A stretch of 14,169 bases of DNA from DATAVB01 sp040414495. Its GTDB lineage: Bacteria; Actinomycetota; Actinomycetes; Mycobacteriales; QHCD01. The notes under the pieces were generated by a model. The model was not told the DNA's origin and ran no database searches. It was given only the letters and a program-made list of their open reading frames with translations. Positions 1-7,331 of the stretch are shown here, piece after piece. The DNA lies in the NCBI GenBank assembly GCA_040414495.1, contig JBEDUI010000231.1, forward strand, positions 1 through 14,169, read 5' to 3'. Both the position numbers and the translations under genes were made by a program. Position 1 is the stretch's first letter; the number at the start of each line of letters is the position of its first letter.

Positions 1-36
1 GCGAGCGAACCCGGTCGTGACGTAGAGCATGCCCAT
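1..36 (-). CDS. Possible 5' end of a minus-strand gene, perhaps a family 4 glycosyltransferase (cut by window edge)
   Basis: On the minus strand an ATG at position 36 opens a frame that stays open to the window edge and encodes MGMLYVTTGFAR. A strong ribosome binding site, GGAGGG on the minus strand (bases 45-50), lies 8 nt upstream, so this start is preferred over the second ATG at position 30. The LYVTTGF stretch resembles the first beta strand and glycine loop of GT-B glycosyltransferases (often LYVTTG followed by a GGAE-type motif). Only 12 codons are visible, so the function is a guess; the start itself is better supported than the product. Confidence 0.33.
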   Translation of the reverse strand, partial: MGMLYVTTGFAR

Positions 37-715
37 GCCGACCGCCCTCCACTGTGGTTGGAAGCGGTATGGATACCGGCAGCATTGGCCCACTCCGGCC
101 ATTCTGCAAGGAAAATTTGACCGAATGATCGGTGTCCTTTGTGGACAGACCAATGTGGGCGAGCTGGTCAGTTGCGTAATGCGGCGACGCTCAATAGTTC
201 GCCTTCGCTTCTCGACGTCGTCGGGTATTGTCGCGACGACTGTGGGTTCAGGGGTGATTCGGAACACGCGGCCTGCGGCCATCGCCGAGTGGGCAGGCAG
301 AAACGCCCGTTCCGGCGGCACTTGCAGGTCCTGGCCAGCATCCAGCACGGTCGCGGATTCGGCCGATGGCTACGGTGAAGGCCGGGCGCACGACCGCCGC
401 GATTGGAACAGCCCGCGAGTAGGGCAGTTAGCCGACGACCGTTGCTGCCCGAATCCCCGCGGCGATCATCCTTTTGCTCAATGGCCGAAACAGGTCAGCG
501 ACTAATGGTTGACATGATTAGATCGCGAAATTTGTGGTTCGAGCCACAACCGTGCATTAGAGCTGTGAATTGCATTCCGGAAGATGGCCCTGGATACGGA
601 CATATTTCGTCGATCGGTCGCAGATTCGGGTCCGGCTCCGTACCATTGACCGAAATCGCGGGGTTGATTCCCGCCCGCAAGCAATGTCCGTCGCCTTCTG
701 GGGGTTCAACGCGTC
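37..715. other. Long intergenic stretch with no convincing gene
   Basis: Open frames cross this stretch on both strands, but none gives a recognisable protein, a good ribosome binding site or a sensible composition. It probably holds the promoters of the divergent pair formed by the possible minus-strand gene at 1-36 and the LCP gene at 716. A TTGACA hexamer at 509-514 has no good -10 partner at normal spacing. A small dyad, TTGTGG at 532-537 facing CCACAA at 544-549, surrounds a GTTCGAG-like core. I see no IS element or RNA gene. Confidence 0.5.
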
Positions 716-2731
716 GTGGTCTACGACGGCAACACGCCACCCAGCGGTCGCGGTCGCCCTCGACCGGGTCGTGGCCGGCACCGTGCCAACCCGAGCCGCG
801 ACGATGCTGCCACAGGAACCGGTTCAGCTGATGGCGCCGCGCCGAACGATCAGCACGGTTACGGTCAACCAAACGATGGCCACGACTACGGCCAACCGAA
901 CGATCAGTACGGTTACGGTCGATCGAACGATCAGCGCGATTACGGTCAGGCCGACAACGGCCAGCGCGGCTATAGGCAACCGGACGACAGCCAGCGCGAC
1001 AGTGGCCAACACAGTTACGGCCCGCACGGTGACTATGAGCACCAGCGTTACGAGCAGCCCAACGCCGGCCAGCGTTACGACGAGTCACAGAACTCCGCGC
1101 CGGACAATGCCGGGCCGCCCGACGTTGAAGGGCCGACCGTGGTGTTGCCGGTGCTGGGCCGGGCCGGCAAGCGCCTCGCGGCGGCCAAAGCGAACGCGAA
1201 ACCCAAGCGACGCTGGCGCCGGGCCGTCGGCTGGACGGCGGCAGCACTCGTAGTCGTTCTGGCCGGCGTCAGCCTGTCCGGCTACCTGATCTACCGGCAT
1301 TACGACGGACGTATCCATCGCGAGGACGTACTGGCCCCCAATGACCCGCACATTGTCGAGAAGACCAAACAACAGCACGCGGCGAATTTCCTCCTGATCG
1401 GGTCGGACACCCGATCAGGCGCGAATGGGCAGTACGAGTCCTCCGCGGGTGAGGTCGCTGGCGCCCGGTCGGACACCACGATCCTCGCGCACCTTTCGCC
1501 CGACGGCGGCAAGGCGACGATGGTGAGCTTTCCGCGTGACTCGTGGGTCCAGGTCCCCGCCTGCCGAAAGCCGGACGGCTCGATAAGCAAGCCGTACATG
1601 GGCATGTTCAATTCCGCGTTCGAACTCGGTGGCGCGGCTTGCACGATCCGGCTGGTGCAGTCGCTGACCGGCGTCGAGATCAACCATTACGTGCAGGTCG
1701 ACTTCACCGGCTTCAAGACCATGGTCAGCGCGCTGGGCGGCGTGCCGGTGTGTACGCCGGTCGCGATCGACGATCCGGACAGCGGTCTGAAGTTGCACCC
1801 TGGCACGCAGACACTCGACGGCACCCAGGCGCTCGCGTACGTCCGGGCCCGGCACAACATCGGCGACGGTTCGGACCTGGGCCGGATCAAACGACAGCAG
1901 CAATTCCTCGGAGCGATGCTGCGGGTCGCCACCAGCAAAGGGATTCTGTTCAGTCCGGGCAAGCTCAAGAAGTTCTTGGACGCCGGGACCAAGTCGGTGA
2001 CCCTGGACAAACAAACCCATCTCGGCGACCTTTACAGCCTGGCCCAGCAGTTACGGCACCTCGACGCCGCGCACGCTAACTTCCTCACCGTGCCGATCGC
2101 GAATCCGGACTACACACCGCCGGGCACCAACCAAACCGGCCGGGTTCAGCTCGACCTGAATGCCGCGAAGGCGTTGTGGAAGTCGATCATCGACGACAAC
2201 GGAACCGTGACCGTGCCGGCCACGCCGACCTCGCCCAAGGCCACGTCGCATAAACCGAAGGCCCCTCACTCGGCCACGCCGTCGAACAGCTCGGCTGCGC
2301 GGCTCACGGTCGCACCGCAGGACGTCACGGTGAAGATCGTGAACGGCGTCGGCACGCCGTACCTGGCGACCCGGGCCAGTCAGGCCCTGTCCTCGGTCGG
2401 CTTCTCGATCTCCACGCTGTCCATCGAGCAGTTGGGCGCTACGAACGCGGTCGTGCATTACGCGCCCTCCGACATCGCCGCCGCTCGGACGCTGGCCGCC
2501 GCGATCCCCGGTGCGACGATGCAGGCGGACAACGCGGTCACAGCCGGCTCGGTCGAGCTGGTTGTCGGTTCGTCCTGGGACGGAGCGCACACGGTGAACG
2601 TCGGCGACGCCGTGCCGGCCGGCAGCCAGATAGTCGGGTCCCAGAAGTCAACGGCCGGATCGCCGAAGCCGTCGTCGTCGCCCTCGTCGTTGAAGTCGAT
2701 CTCGGCCGCGGACAAGGCCTGCAGCATCTGA
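716..2731 (+). CDS. LytR-CpsA-Psr (LCP) family cell-wall ligase with LytR_C domain
   Basis: Membrane-anchored LCP protein of 671 residues. LCP enzymes move polyprenyl-phosphate-linked glycopolymers onto peptidoglycan outside the cell; in mycolate-free actinomycetes the substrate may be a teichoic or other wall polymer. Residues 1-166 are a hydrophilic Gln/Asn/Asp/Tyr/Gly-rich cytoplasmic region with 9-residue repeats. One membrane segment spans about 171-193 after a basic RRWRR run. The LCP domain runs from about 224 to 400: NFLLIGSDTRSG at 224-235, ARSDTT at 250-255, PRDSWV at 273-278, and AYVRARH at 374-380 followed by D387, R390, R393 and Q394, the usual pyrophosphate-binding arginine and aspartate set. 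C283, C309 and C346 could form a disulfide. A Ser/Pro/Thr linker (about 500-530) leads to a LytR_C domain (about 537-625). The start is GTG; an in-frame stop at 665-667 excludes earlier starts, and GGGGG lies 12 nt upstream. Confidence 0.9.
   Translation: MVYDGNTPPSGRGRPRPGRGRHRANPSRDDAATGTGSADGAAPNDQHGYGQPNDGHDYGQPNDQYGYGRSNDQRDYGQADNGQRGYRQPDDSQRDSGQHSYGPHGDYEHQRYEQPNAGQRYDESQNSAPDNAGPPDVEGPTVVLPVLGRAGKRLAAAKANAKPKRRWRRAVGWTAAALVVVLAGVSLSGYLIYRHYDGRIHREDVLAPNDPHIVEKTKQQHAANFLLIGSDTRSGANGQYESSAGEVAGARSDTTILAHLSPDGGKATMVSFPRDSWVQVPACRKPDGSISKPYMGMFNSAFELGGAACTIRLVQSLTGVEINHYVQVDFTGFKTMVSALGGVPVCTPVAIDDPDSGLKLHPGTQTLDGTQALAYVRARHNIGDGSDLGRIKRQQQFLGAMLRVATSKGILFSPGKLKKFLDAGTKSVTLDKQTHLGDLYSLAQQLRHLDAAHANFLTVPIANPDYTPPGTNQTGRVQLDLNAAKALWKSIIDDNGTVTVPATPTSPKATSHKPKAPHSATPSNSSAARLTVAPQDVTVKIVNGVGTPYLATRASQALSSVGFSISTLSIEQLGATNAVVHYAPSDIAAARTLAAAIPGATMQADNAVTAGSVELVVGSSWDGAHTVNVGDAVPAGSQIVGSQKSTAGSPKPSSSPSSLKSISAADKACSI
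845..979 (+). repeat. 27-bp tandem repeat in the LCP gene (9-residue units)
   Basis: The hexamer AACGAT recurs exactly every 27 bp, at 845, 872, 899 and 926. A degenerate fifth unit begins at 953. Each unit encodes nine residues of the type ND-Q-x-x-YGQP, in the predicted cytoplasmic tail ahead of the membrane segment. The in-frame, third-base-variable pattern suggests a protein-level repeat that expands and contracts by slippage. Bounds are approximate because the last unit is degraded. Confidence 0.8.
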
Positions 2732-2738
2732 GTATTTT

Positions 2739-2794
2739 CATGATCGTGAGTGGATTTGATCCTGAAATCCGTACCAAATCCACTCATGATCATG
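2739..2794. repeat. 20-bp inverted repeat between the convergent LCP and pst transcripts
   Basis: The left arm, 2739-2758, and right arm, 2775-2794, are complementary at 19 of 20 positions, and the one mismatch is a G-T wobble. The loop is 16 nt. The left arm starts 8 nt after the LCP stop codon. There is no T-run after either end, so it is not a textbook intrinsic terminator, but it could act as a bidirectional terminator or as a 3'-end stabiliser. The arms are AT-richer than the neighbourhood (CATGATC and GTGGATTTG). A smaller hairpin, GAGGCG/CGCCTC with a 3-nt loop, follows at 2820-2834. The rest of 2795-2931 shows nothing. Confidence 0.7.
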
Positions 2795-2931
2795 GTCATT
2801 ACGTCGTCGGACGGACAACGAGGCGGGTCGCCTCCTGGCTTCGGACTAGCCGGCCCGTTTGAGGACGTTCCCAGAATCGGCCGGAGACACCGGACTCGGT
2901 ATTGGGATCCGAGAAACGAACAGAAATAACT

Positions 2932-2967
2932 CAGGGCCGGGACACAGACAATGGTGTCCCGGCCCTG
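2932..2967 (-). terminator. Terminator of the pst operon
   Basis: A perfect 14-bp GC-rich stem (2932-2945 with 2954-2967) and an 8-nt loop sit 9 bp past the pstB stop codon on the minus strand. Reading along the minus strand, the stem is followed by GAGTTATTTCTGTTC, a T-rich but broken tract, so termination is probably moderate to good. Confidence 0.75.
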
Positions 2968-2976
2968 CAGGACTCG

Positions 2977-3753
2977 TCAGCCGAAACGGCCGGTGATATA
3001 AGCCTCGGTCTGCTTCTCGGTCGGGTTCGAGAAGATCTTCGCGGTCTCGTCCACCTCGATCAGCCGACCGGGCTTGCCGACACCAGCCAGGTTGAAGAAG
3101 CCGGTCCGGTCGCTGACCCGAGCGGCCTGCTGCATGTTGTGCGTGACGATGACGATCGTGTACCGCTCCTTGAGGTTCCCGATCAGGTCCTCGATCGCCA
3201 GGGTCGAGATCGGGTCGAGGGCCGAACACGGCTCGTCCATCAACAGCACCTGGGGCTCGACCGCGATGGCGCGGGCGATACACAGCCGCTGTTGCTGTCC
3301 ACCGGACAGGCTGCCGCCCGGCTTCTTCAGCCGGTCCTTGACCTCGTTCCACAGGTTGGCCGACCGCAGCGAGCGCTCCACGATGCCGTCGAGTTCGGCT
3401 TTGCGGACCCGGCGCCGCAGCTTCAACCCGGCCACCACGTTGTCGTAGATCGACATCGTCGGGAATGGGTTGGGCCGCTGGAACACCATGCCGATCGTCG
3501 CCCGTACGTTCACCGGGTCGACGTCGGAGGCGTAAATGTCGTCCCCGTCCAACAGCACCTTGCCGTTGACCCGCGCGCCCGGAACCACCTCGTGCATCCG
3601 GTTGAGTGTCCGGATGAACGTGGACTTGCCGCACCCTGATGGACCGATGAGCGCGGTCACCGTGCGCGGCTCGATCGACATTGATACGTCCTCGACCGCG
3701 AGGAATTTCCCGTAATAGATGTTCAATCCGGAAACGTCGATTCTTTTGGCCAT
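2977..3753 (-). CDS. pstB: Phosphate ABC transporter ATP-binding protein PstB
   Basis: ATPase of the high-affinity phosphate importer PstSCAB, on the cytoplasmic face; two copies energise the PstC-PstA channel. At 258 residues it has normal family length and every ABC motif: Walker A GPSGCGKST at 37-45, Q-loop Q92 in FQRPNPFP (a PstB-typical stretch), signature LSGGQQQR at 149-156, Walker B VLLMDEP at 169-175, D-loop SALD at 177-180 and switch histidine H205. The ATG start has GAGAGG 6 nt upstream, lying across the pstA stop region; the gap to pstA is 10 bp. It is the last gene of the operon and is followed by the hairpin at 2932-2967. The M. tuberculosis counterpart near mshD is phoT (Rv0820). 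No phoU follows. Confidence 0.97.
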   Translation of the reverse strand: MAKRIDVSGLNIYYGKFLAVEDVSMSIEPRTVTALIGPSGCGKSTFIRTLNRMHEVVPGARVNGKVLLDGDDIYASDVDPVNVRATIGMVFQRPNPFPTMSIYDNVVAGLKLRRRVRKAELDGIVERSLRSANLWNEVKDRLKKPGGSLSGGQQQRLCIARAIAVEPQVLLMDEPCSALDPISTLAIEDLIGNLKERYTIVIVTHNMQQAARVSDRTGFFNLAGVGKPGRLIEVDETAKIFSNPTEKQTEAYITGRFG

Positions 3754-3763
3754 GGTGGTCCTC

Positions 3764-4822
3764 TCAGCCCCGGGCTCGGGTGAATCGGGCGATAATTCTG
3801 GCCACGATATTCAGCAACATGACAATGATGATCAGCGTAAGCGCTCCGGCCCACGCCCGGTTGATCGCGGTTTCGTTCGGCAGGCTCGACTCGGAGAATA
3901 CGTACAGCGGCAGGCCTTCCTGGGCCCCGCTGAACGGATTGTTGTTGATCGAACTGGCGAACGCGACCGTCAGCAGCAGCGGTGCCGTCTCGCCGATCAC
4001 ACGGGCGATAGCGAGCATGACACCGGTGATTATTCCGGGCAACGCCGTCGGCAACACAATTCGCAAGGTCGTCCGCCACTTGGAAACTCCCAGCGCGAAA
4101 CTCGCCTCACGCAGGCCGGAAGGCACCAGCTTCAGCATTTCCTCGGCCGACCGGACGATTGTCGGCAGCATCAGCAGCACCAACGCCAATGAGCCGGCGA
4201 AACCGGAATAGCCCTGATGCAGCGCCAGAATCCACAGTGCGTAAATGAACAGGCCCGCGACGATCGACGGCAGACCGGTCATGACGTCAACAAAAAAGCT
4301 GACGAATGCGCCGAGACGGCCGCGACTGTATTCGACCAAATAGATTGCGACGAGCAACCCGATCGGCACCGCGATGATCGTGGCGATACCGACTTGTTCG
4401 ATCGTGCCGACGATGGCGTGGTACGCGCCCCCGTTGGGGTCCTGTTCGGCCACGTTGCGCATCGAGTGCGTGAGGAACGTGACGTCGAAGCGCTTGAGGC
4501 CGCGGGCGATCGTGTATCCAAGCACGCCCACCAACGGAATTACCGCGATGATGAAGGCGACCCCGACCATCAGGGTGGCGAGCCGGTCCTTGGCGCTGCG
4601 CCGACCTTCGAACACGCCGGCGATGATCGACTGGACCACGACGTAGGCCGGAACGAGCACGACGAAATAGTCGACCCGGCCCTGCAACGGCGTGACAGCA
4701 AACAAGCCGAGCACGATTGCGGCGACCGCGATGGCGACCGCGATGAAGCTCCAGGTCGGCAGTTTGCGCCCGGACAGCCCGCTGCCGCTGGAAGAACGCT
4801 GTGGCATGGTCAGCGAGGTCAC
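3764..4822 (-). CDS. pstA: Phosphate ABC transporter permease PstA
   Basis: Inner-membrane permease that pairs with PstC to form the phosphate channel. It has 352 residues, longer than E. coli PstA because of an N-terminal extension: two extra hydrophobic segments (about residues 25-45 and 52-70) precede a charged loop with FEGRRSAKDR, then the six-helix core. The EAA-type coupling loop is visible as GLREASFALGVSKWRTTLRIVLP-like sequence near residues 238-258, and the RVIGETAPLLLTVAF segment is typical of PstA. The start is GTG, overlapping the pstC stop in a GTGA tetranucleotide (4819-4822), which implies translational coupling; an internal ATG at codon 6 is a less likely alternative. Confidence 0.95.
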   Translation of the reverse strand: MTSLTMPQRSSSGSGLSGRKLPTWSFIAVAIAVAAIVLGLFAVTPLQGRVDYFVVLVPAYVVVQSIIAGVFEGRRSAKDRLATLMVGVAFIIAVIPLVGVLGYTIARGLKRFDVTFLTHSMRNVAEQDPNGGAYHAIVGTIEQVGIATIIAVPIGLLVAIYLVEYSRGRLGAFVSFFVDVMTGLPSIVAGLFIYALWILALHQGYSGFAGSLALVLLMLPTIVRSAEEMLKLVPSGLREASFALGVSKWRTTLRIVLPTALPGIITGVMLAIARVIGETAPLLLTVAFASSINNNPFSGAQEGLPLYVFSESSLPNETAINRAWAGALTLIIIVMLLNIVARIIARFTRARG

Positions 4823-5823
4823 AGGGCCACCACCCGGAAGTCGCGGCGCCGCCGCACAATCGCCCGGGCCACCAGGTTCACCACGAGCGTCATCGCGAAC
4901 AGCACCAGACCGGAGGCGATGAGCGCGCCACGCCCGACGTCACCGGCGTCGCCGTAGACGTTCGCGATGTTCGCGGCGATCGTGTTTCCCTTGATCTCAA
5001 TGATGTGCAGGGTGGCGATGTAGTTGGCCGGCAGCACCAGGGCGACGGCGATCGTCTCGCCCAACGCGCGGCCGAATCCGAGCACGGTGGCGCTGATGAC
5101 GCCGGGCCGCCCGTACGGCAGCACCGATATCTTCATGACCTCCCACTTGGTGGCGCCGAGCGCCAGCGCGCCCTCGATGTGATCCCGCGGCACCTGCAGG
5201 AAAACCTCGCGGCTGATGGCCGCGACAATCGGCAGAATCATGACCGCGAGCACGACACCCGCCACCAGTAGGGATTTCGCATAAAAGCCGTCAGATGCGA
5301 ATAGCGGGATGAAACCCAGGTAATCGTGCAGCCATTTCTGCAGGCCATTCATGTGGGGCACCAGCCAGACCAGGCCCCACAGTCCATATACGACACTCGG
5401 CACGGCGGCGAGCAGATCCACAATGTAGCCGAGCAATTGCGCCAGTCGGCGTGGCGCGTAATGGCTGATGAACAGCGCCACCCCGACCGCCACGGGTACG
5501 CCGATGAGTAGGGCCAGGACCGAGCTCACCAGCGTTCCGGCCGCCAGCGCGCCGATTCCGAACGCGACCGGATGCTCGTCCGGACTCCACGCATTGCTGG
5601 TCAAAAAGTTGACGGTGTCCTTTTGGACGGCGGGCACCGCCTTTGCCACGAGAAACGCCGCGATGGCTGCCATGATGACCAGCAGGAAAATGCCGGCACC
5701 GGTGGTCAGCCATCGGAAAAAACCGTCGCCTCGGCTGGCACGACGGTTCGTCAGGGCCTGCCCTTGTTGAGGTGGCGGCGGTCCAGGCGGATTTTCGACG
5801 GTAGTTGGTCGCGCGCTATTCAT
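4819..5823 (-). CDS. pstC: Phosphate ABC transporter permease PstC
   Basis: Second membrane permease of the Pst importer, 334 residues. A cytoplasmic N-terminal tail rich in proline (about 1-35) leads to the first helix (about 38-64), a periplasmic loop and five further helices. Family hallmarks include the VPSVVYGLWGLVWLVP segment, the EAA-like loop EGALALGATKWEVM, and the GFGRALGETIAVALVLP stretch shared by PstC proteins. The ATG start is preceded by AAAGG at 5 nt spacing. It sits 84 bp downstream of pstS, with a strong hairpin between them that may set the ratio of binding protein to permease, and overlaps pstA by 4 bp. Confidence 0.95.
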   Translation of the reverse strand: MNSARPTTVENPPGPPPPQQGQALTNRRASRGDGFFRWLTTGAGIFLLVIMAAIAAFLVAKAVPAVQKDTVNFLTSNAWSPDEHPVAFGIGALAAGTLVSSVLALLIGVPVAVGVALFISHYAPRRLAQLLGYIVDLLAAVPSVVYGLWGLVWLVPHMNGLQKWLHDYLGFIPLFASDGFYAKSLLVAGVVLAVMILPIVAAISREVFLQVPRDHIEGALALGATKWEVMKISVLPYGRPGVISATVLGFGRALGETIAVALVLPANYIATLHIIEIKGNTIAANIANVYGDAGDVGRGALIASGLVLFAMTLVVNLVARAIVRRRRDFRVVAL

Positions 5824-5866
5824 CGCGGCCTTTCGATGTGGCGGTCGAGTGAATGAGTCGGTTAAT

Positions 5867-5900
5867 GCTGGGCGGCCAAGCCGAAGCCCGGCCGCCCAGC
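5867..5900 (-). promoter_or_regulatory. Stable UUCG-capped hairpin between pstS and pstC
   Basis: A perfect 11-bp inverted repeat (5867-5877 with 5890-5900) begins 7 bp past the pstS stop. On the minus strand the inside can pair four more bases (two of them G-U) around a TTCG tetraloop, giving about 15 stacked pairs with an unusually stable loop. No T-run follows (ATTAACC), so full termination is unlikely. By analogy with other ABC operons it probably protects the pstS 3' end or terminates partly, so that PstS outnumbers the permease. Confidence 0.7.
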
Positions 5901-5907
5901 GGAATAA

Positions 5908-7098
5908 CTAGCTGATGGTGTTGACGGCGGCCTGGACCTGCTGCTGAATGTTCGTCGGCAGCTTTGCATAGCCGTTGGCCGGCAGGATGCCCTGGCCCTT
6001 GTCGCTGGCGACGTAGGTCAGGAAGTCCTTGATCAGGTCGACCTTGCTGGACGAGTTGCCCTTGGAGCAGACGATTTCGTATGTCACCAACAGGTTCGGG
6101 TACGCGTCCGTGGCCGGGTTGGCGTAGTCGAAGGTCAGCGGCAGGTCGTTGCTTCCGCTGCCACCCTTGACCGTGGCCTTGGACAGGAAGTTGACCGTGT
6201 TCGTGGTGTTCAGCTCAACCATCTTGCCGCCGGAGTTGCCGACCTTGGCGAACGGCAGCTTGTTCTGGGTGGCGTAGGACTCCTCCATGTAGCCAATGCC
6301 GCCGGGGGTGCTCTTCACACCCTGGGCAACGCTGGCCGAGCCCTTTTCACCCTGACCGCCCGGAGCCGGCCACGCCTTGTTGGCGCCGTATTTCCAGTCG
6401 CTCTTGGCGTCGTTGGCCAGGTAGTTGCTGAAGTTGTACGACGTACCCGAGCCGTCGGAACGGTGGAAGGTCTGAATGCCGGCCGAGGGCAGGTTGACGC
6501 CGGGGTTGTCCTTCTTGATGGCGGAGTCATTCCACTTGGTGATCTTGCCGTCGAAAATGCCGGCGATGGTCGAGGCCGACAGGCTCAGCGACTTCACACC
6601 CGGGACGTTGTACGCGACCGCGATCGCGCCCGGAACCATCGGAATGTTGATCGCCGGACCGGTCTTGCAGCGGTTGTTCGCCTTGGTCTGCTCGTCACCA
6701 GCGGCGAGCGGGAAGTCAGAACCGGCAAAGTCGATCGTGCCGTCCTGGAAGTTTTGTACGCCCTGGCCGGAACCGCCGCCACCGTAGTTGATGGTCGCGC
6801 CCGGGCAGGCCGTCTGATAAGCCTTGATCCATTCGGACATCGCGTTGGTCTGAGCCGTCGAACCGGCCAGCTGCAGCGTGCCCTTCGCGCATTTGATCGC
6901 GGCTTCAGTACCGCCGCCACTTGCCGAACCCGAACCGCTCGCGGAAGGTGACCCGCTCGTAGCCGCTGAGCTCGACGAGTCACTGGCCTTCGGCGAGCTC
7001 CCCGACGATGTGTTGTTGTTATCCGAGCCGCAGGCGGCCAGCGTGACGACTCCGGCGAGCAACACGCTCGGAACCGCGACGAAGCTCTTGAGCTTCAC
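5908..7098 (-). CDS. pstS: Phosphate-binding lipoprotein PstS
   Basis: Substrate-binding component of the Pst system, anchored to the outer face of the membrane as a lipoprotein. I place the start at GTG 7098 (396 residues): GGAGGA (minus strand, bases 7107-7112) lies 8 nt upstream. The ATG six codons earlier, at 7116, has no ribosome binding site and would put the site inside the gene. From this start the signal peptide is KLKSF then a hydrophobic core, with lipobox LAAC and lipidated Cys23. A Ser/Gly/Ala/Asn-rich linker (about 24-66) precedes the binding domain. The domain shows AGSTAQ, GGGGSGQGVQNF, FAGSDFPL and HRSDGSGTSYNF, the last carrying phosphate-contacting Arg, Asp and Ser residues. 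It is first in the pstSCAB operon. Confidence 0.95.
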   Translation of the reverse strand: MKLKSFVAVPSVLLAGVVTLAACGSDNNNTSSGSSPKASDSSSSAATSGSPSASGSGSASGGGTEAAIKCAKGTLQLAGSTAQTNAMSEWIKAYQTACPGATINYGGGGSGQGVQNFQDGTIDFAGSDFPLAAGDEQTKANNRCKTGPAINIPMVPGAIAVAYNVPGVKSLSLSASTIAGIFDGKITKWNDSAIKKDNPGVNLPSAGIQTFHRSDGSGTSYNFSNYLANDAKSDWKYGANKAWPAPGGQGEKGSASVAQGVKSTPGGIGYMEESYATQNKLPFAKVGNSGGKMVELNTTNTVNFLSKATVKGGSGSNDLPLTFDYANPATDAYPNLLVTYEIVCSKGNSSSKVDLIKDFLTYVASDKGQGILPANGYAKLPTNIQQQVQAAVNTIS

Positions 7099-7146
7099 TG
7101 GATGAATCCTCCGCATTGAGATGACTCGCCGATCCTGATGCCGGCG

Positions 7147-7152
7147 ATTACA
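7147..7152 (-). promoter_or_regulatory. Candidate -10 element for pstS
   Basis: On the minus strand this reads TGTAAT, five of six matches to TATAAT, about 49 bp upstream of the chosen pstS start. No good -35 hexamer lies 16-18 bp upstream, as expected for activator-dependent promoters. Weak evidence on its own. Confidence 0.35.
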
Positions 7153-7194
7153 GCGGACGGTAGGGATTGCAAGTAGCGGAGCGCCCCCGCGACG

Positions 7195-7268
7195 GTTAAC
7201 GCTCTATGAACTCGCGGCAACGTCGTTAACGCCAGCACCAGGTTTTTGGGTGACTATTGGGTTAACGC
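7195..7268. promoter_or_regulatory. Three GTTAACGC motifs upstream of pstS, candidate phosphate-response operator
   Basis: GTTAACGC occurs three times, at 7195-7202, 7225-7232 and 7261-7268. Between the first two are looser copies, so the AAC cores fall at 7198, 7209, 7219 and 7228, spaced 9-11 bp. Direct repeats with about 11-bp phasing are the binding mode of PhoP/RegX3-type winged-helix regulators (actinobacterial PHO boxes, GTTCACC-like). The site lies 97-170 bp upstream of the pstS start and 64 bp or more past the end of mshD. Regulator identity is inferred from position. Confidence 0.5.
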
Positions 7269-7331
7269 CCCGACCGGCTCAATACGGATTGGGCGAGGTG
7301 CCCGAATTTAGTGGCGCTTGCAGTACTCCTA

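Noticed and set aside
29..505. Open frame of 158 codons on the plus strand
   Set aside because: Composition is rich in Arg, Cys and Trp with no recognisable motif and no ribosome binding site. High-GC DNA produces such frames by chance.
509..514. TTGACA as a promoter for the LCP gene
   Set aside because: No TAnnnT-like element occurs 16-19 bp downstream, and it lies about 200 bp before the start.
531..549. tRNA T-arm-like sequence (GTTCGAG core flanked by TTGTGG and CCACAA)
   Set aside because: The loop is 6 nt rather than 7 in the paired form, and no acceptor, anticodon or D arm can be drawn around it.
495..1247. Long minus-strand frame opposite the LCP N-terminus
   Set aside because: It is an Arg/Ala/Pro-rich shadow of the tandem-repeat region; the plus-strand frame has the domain evidence.
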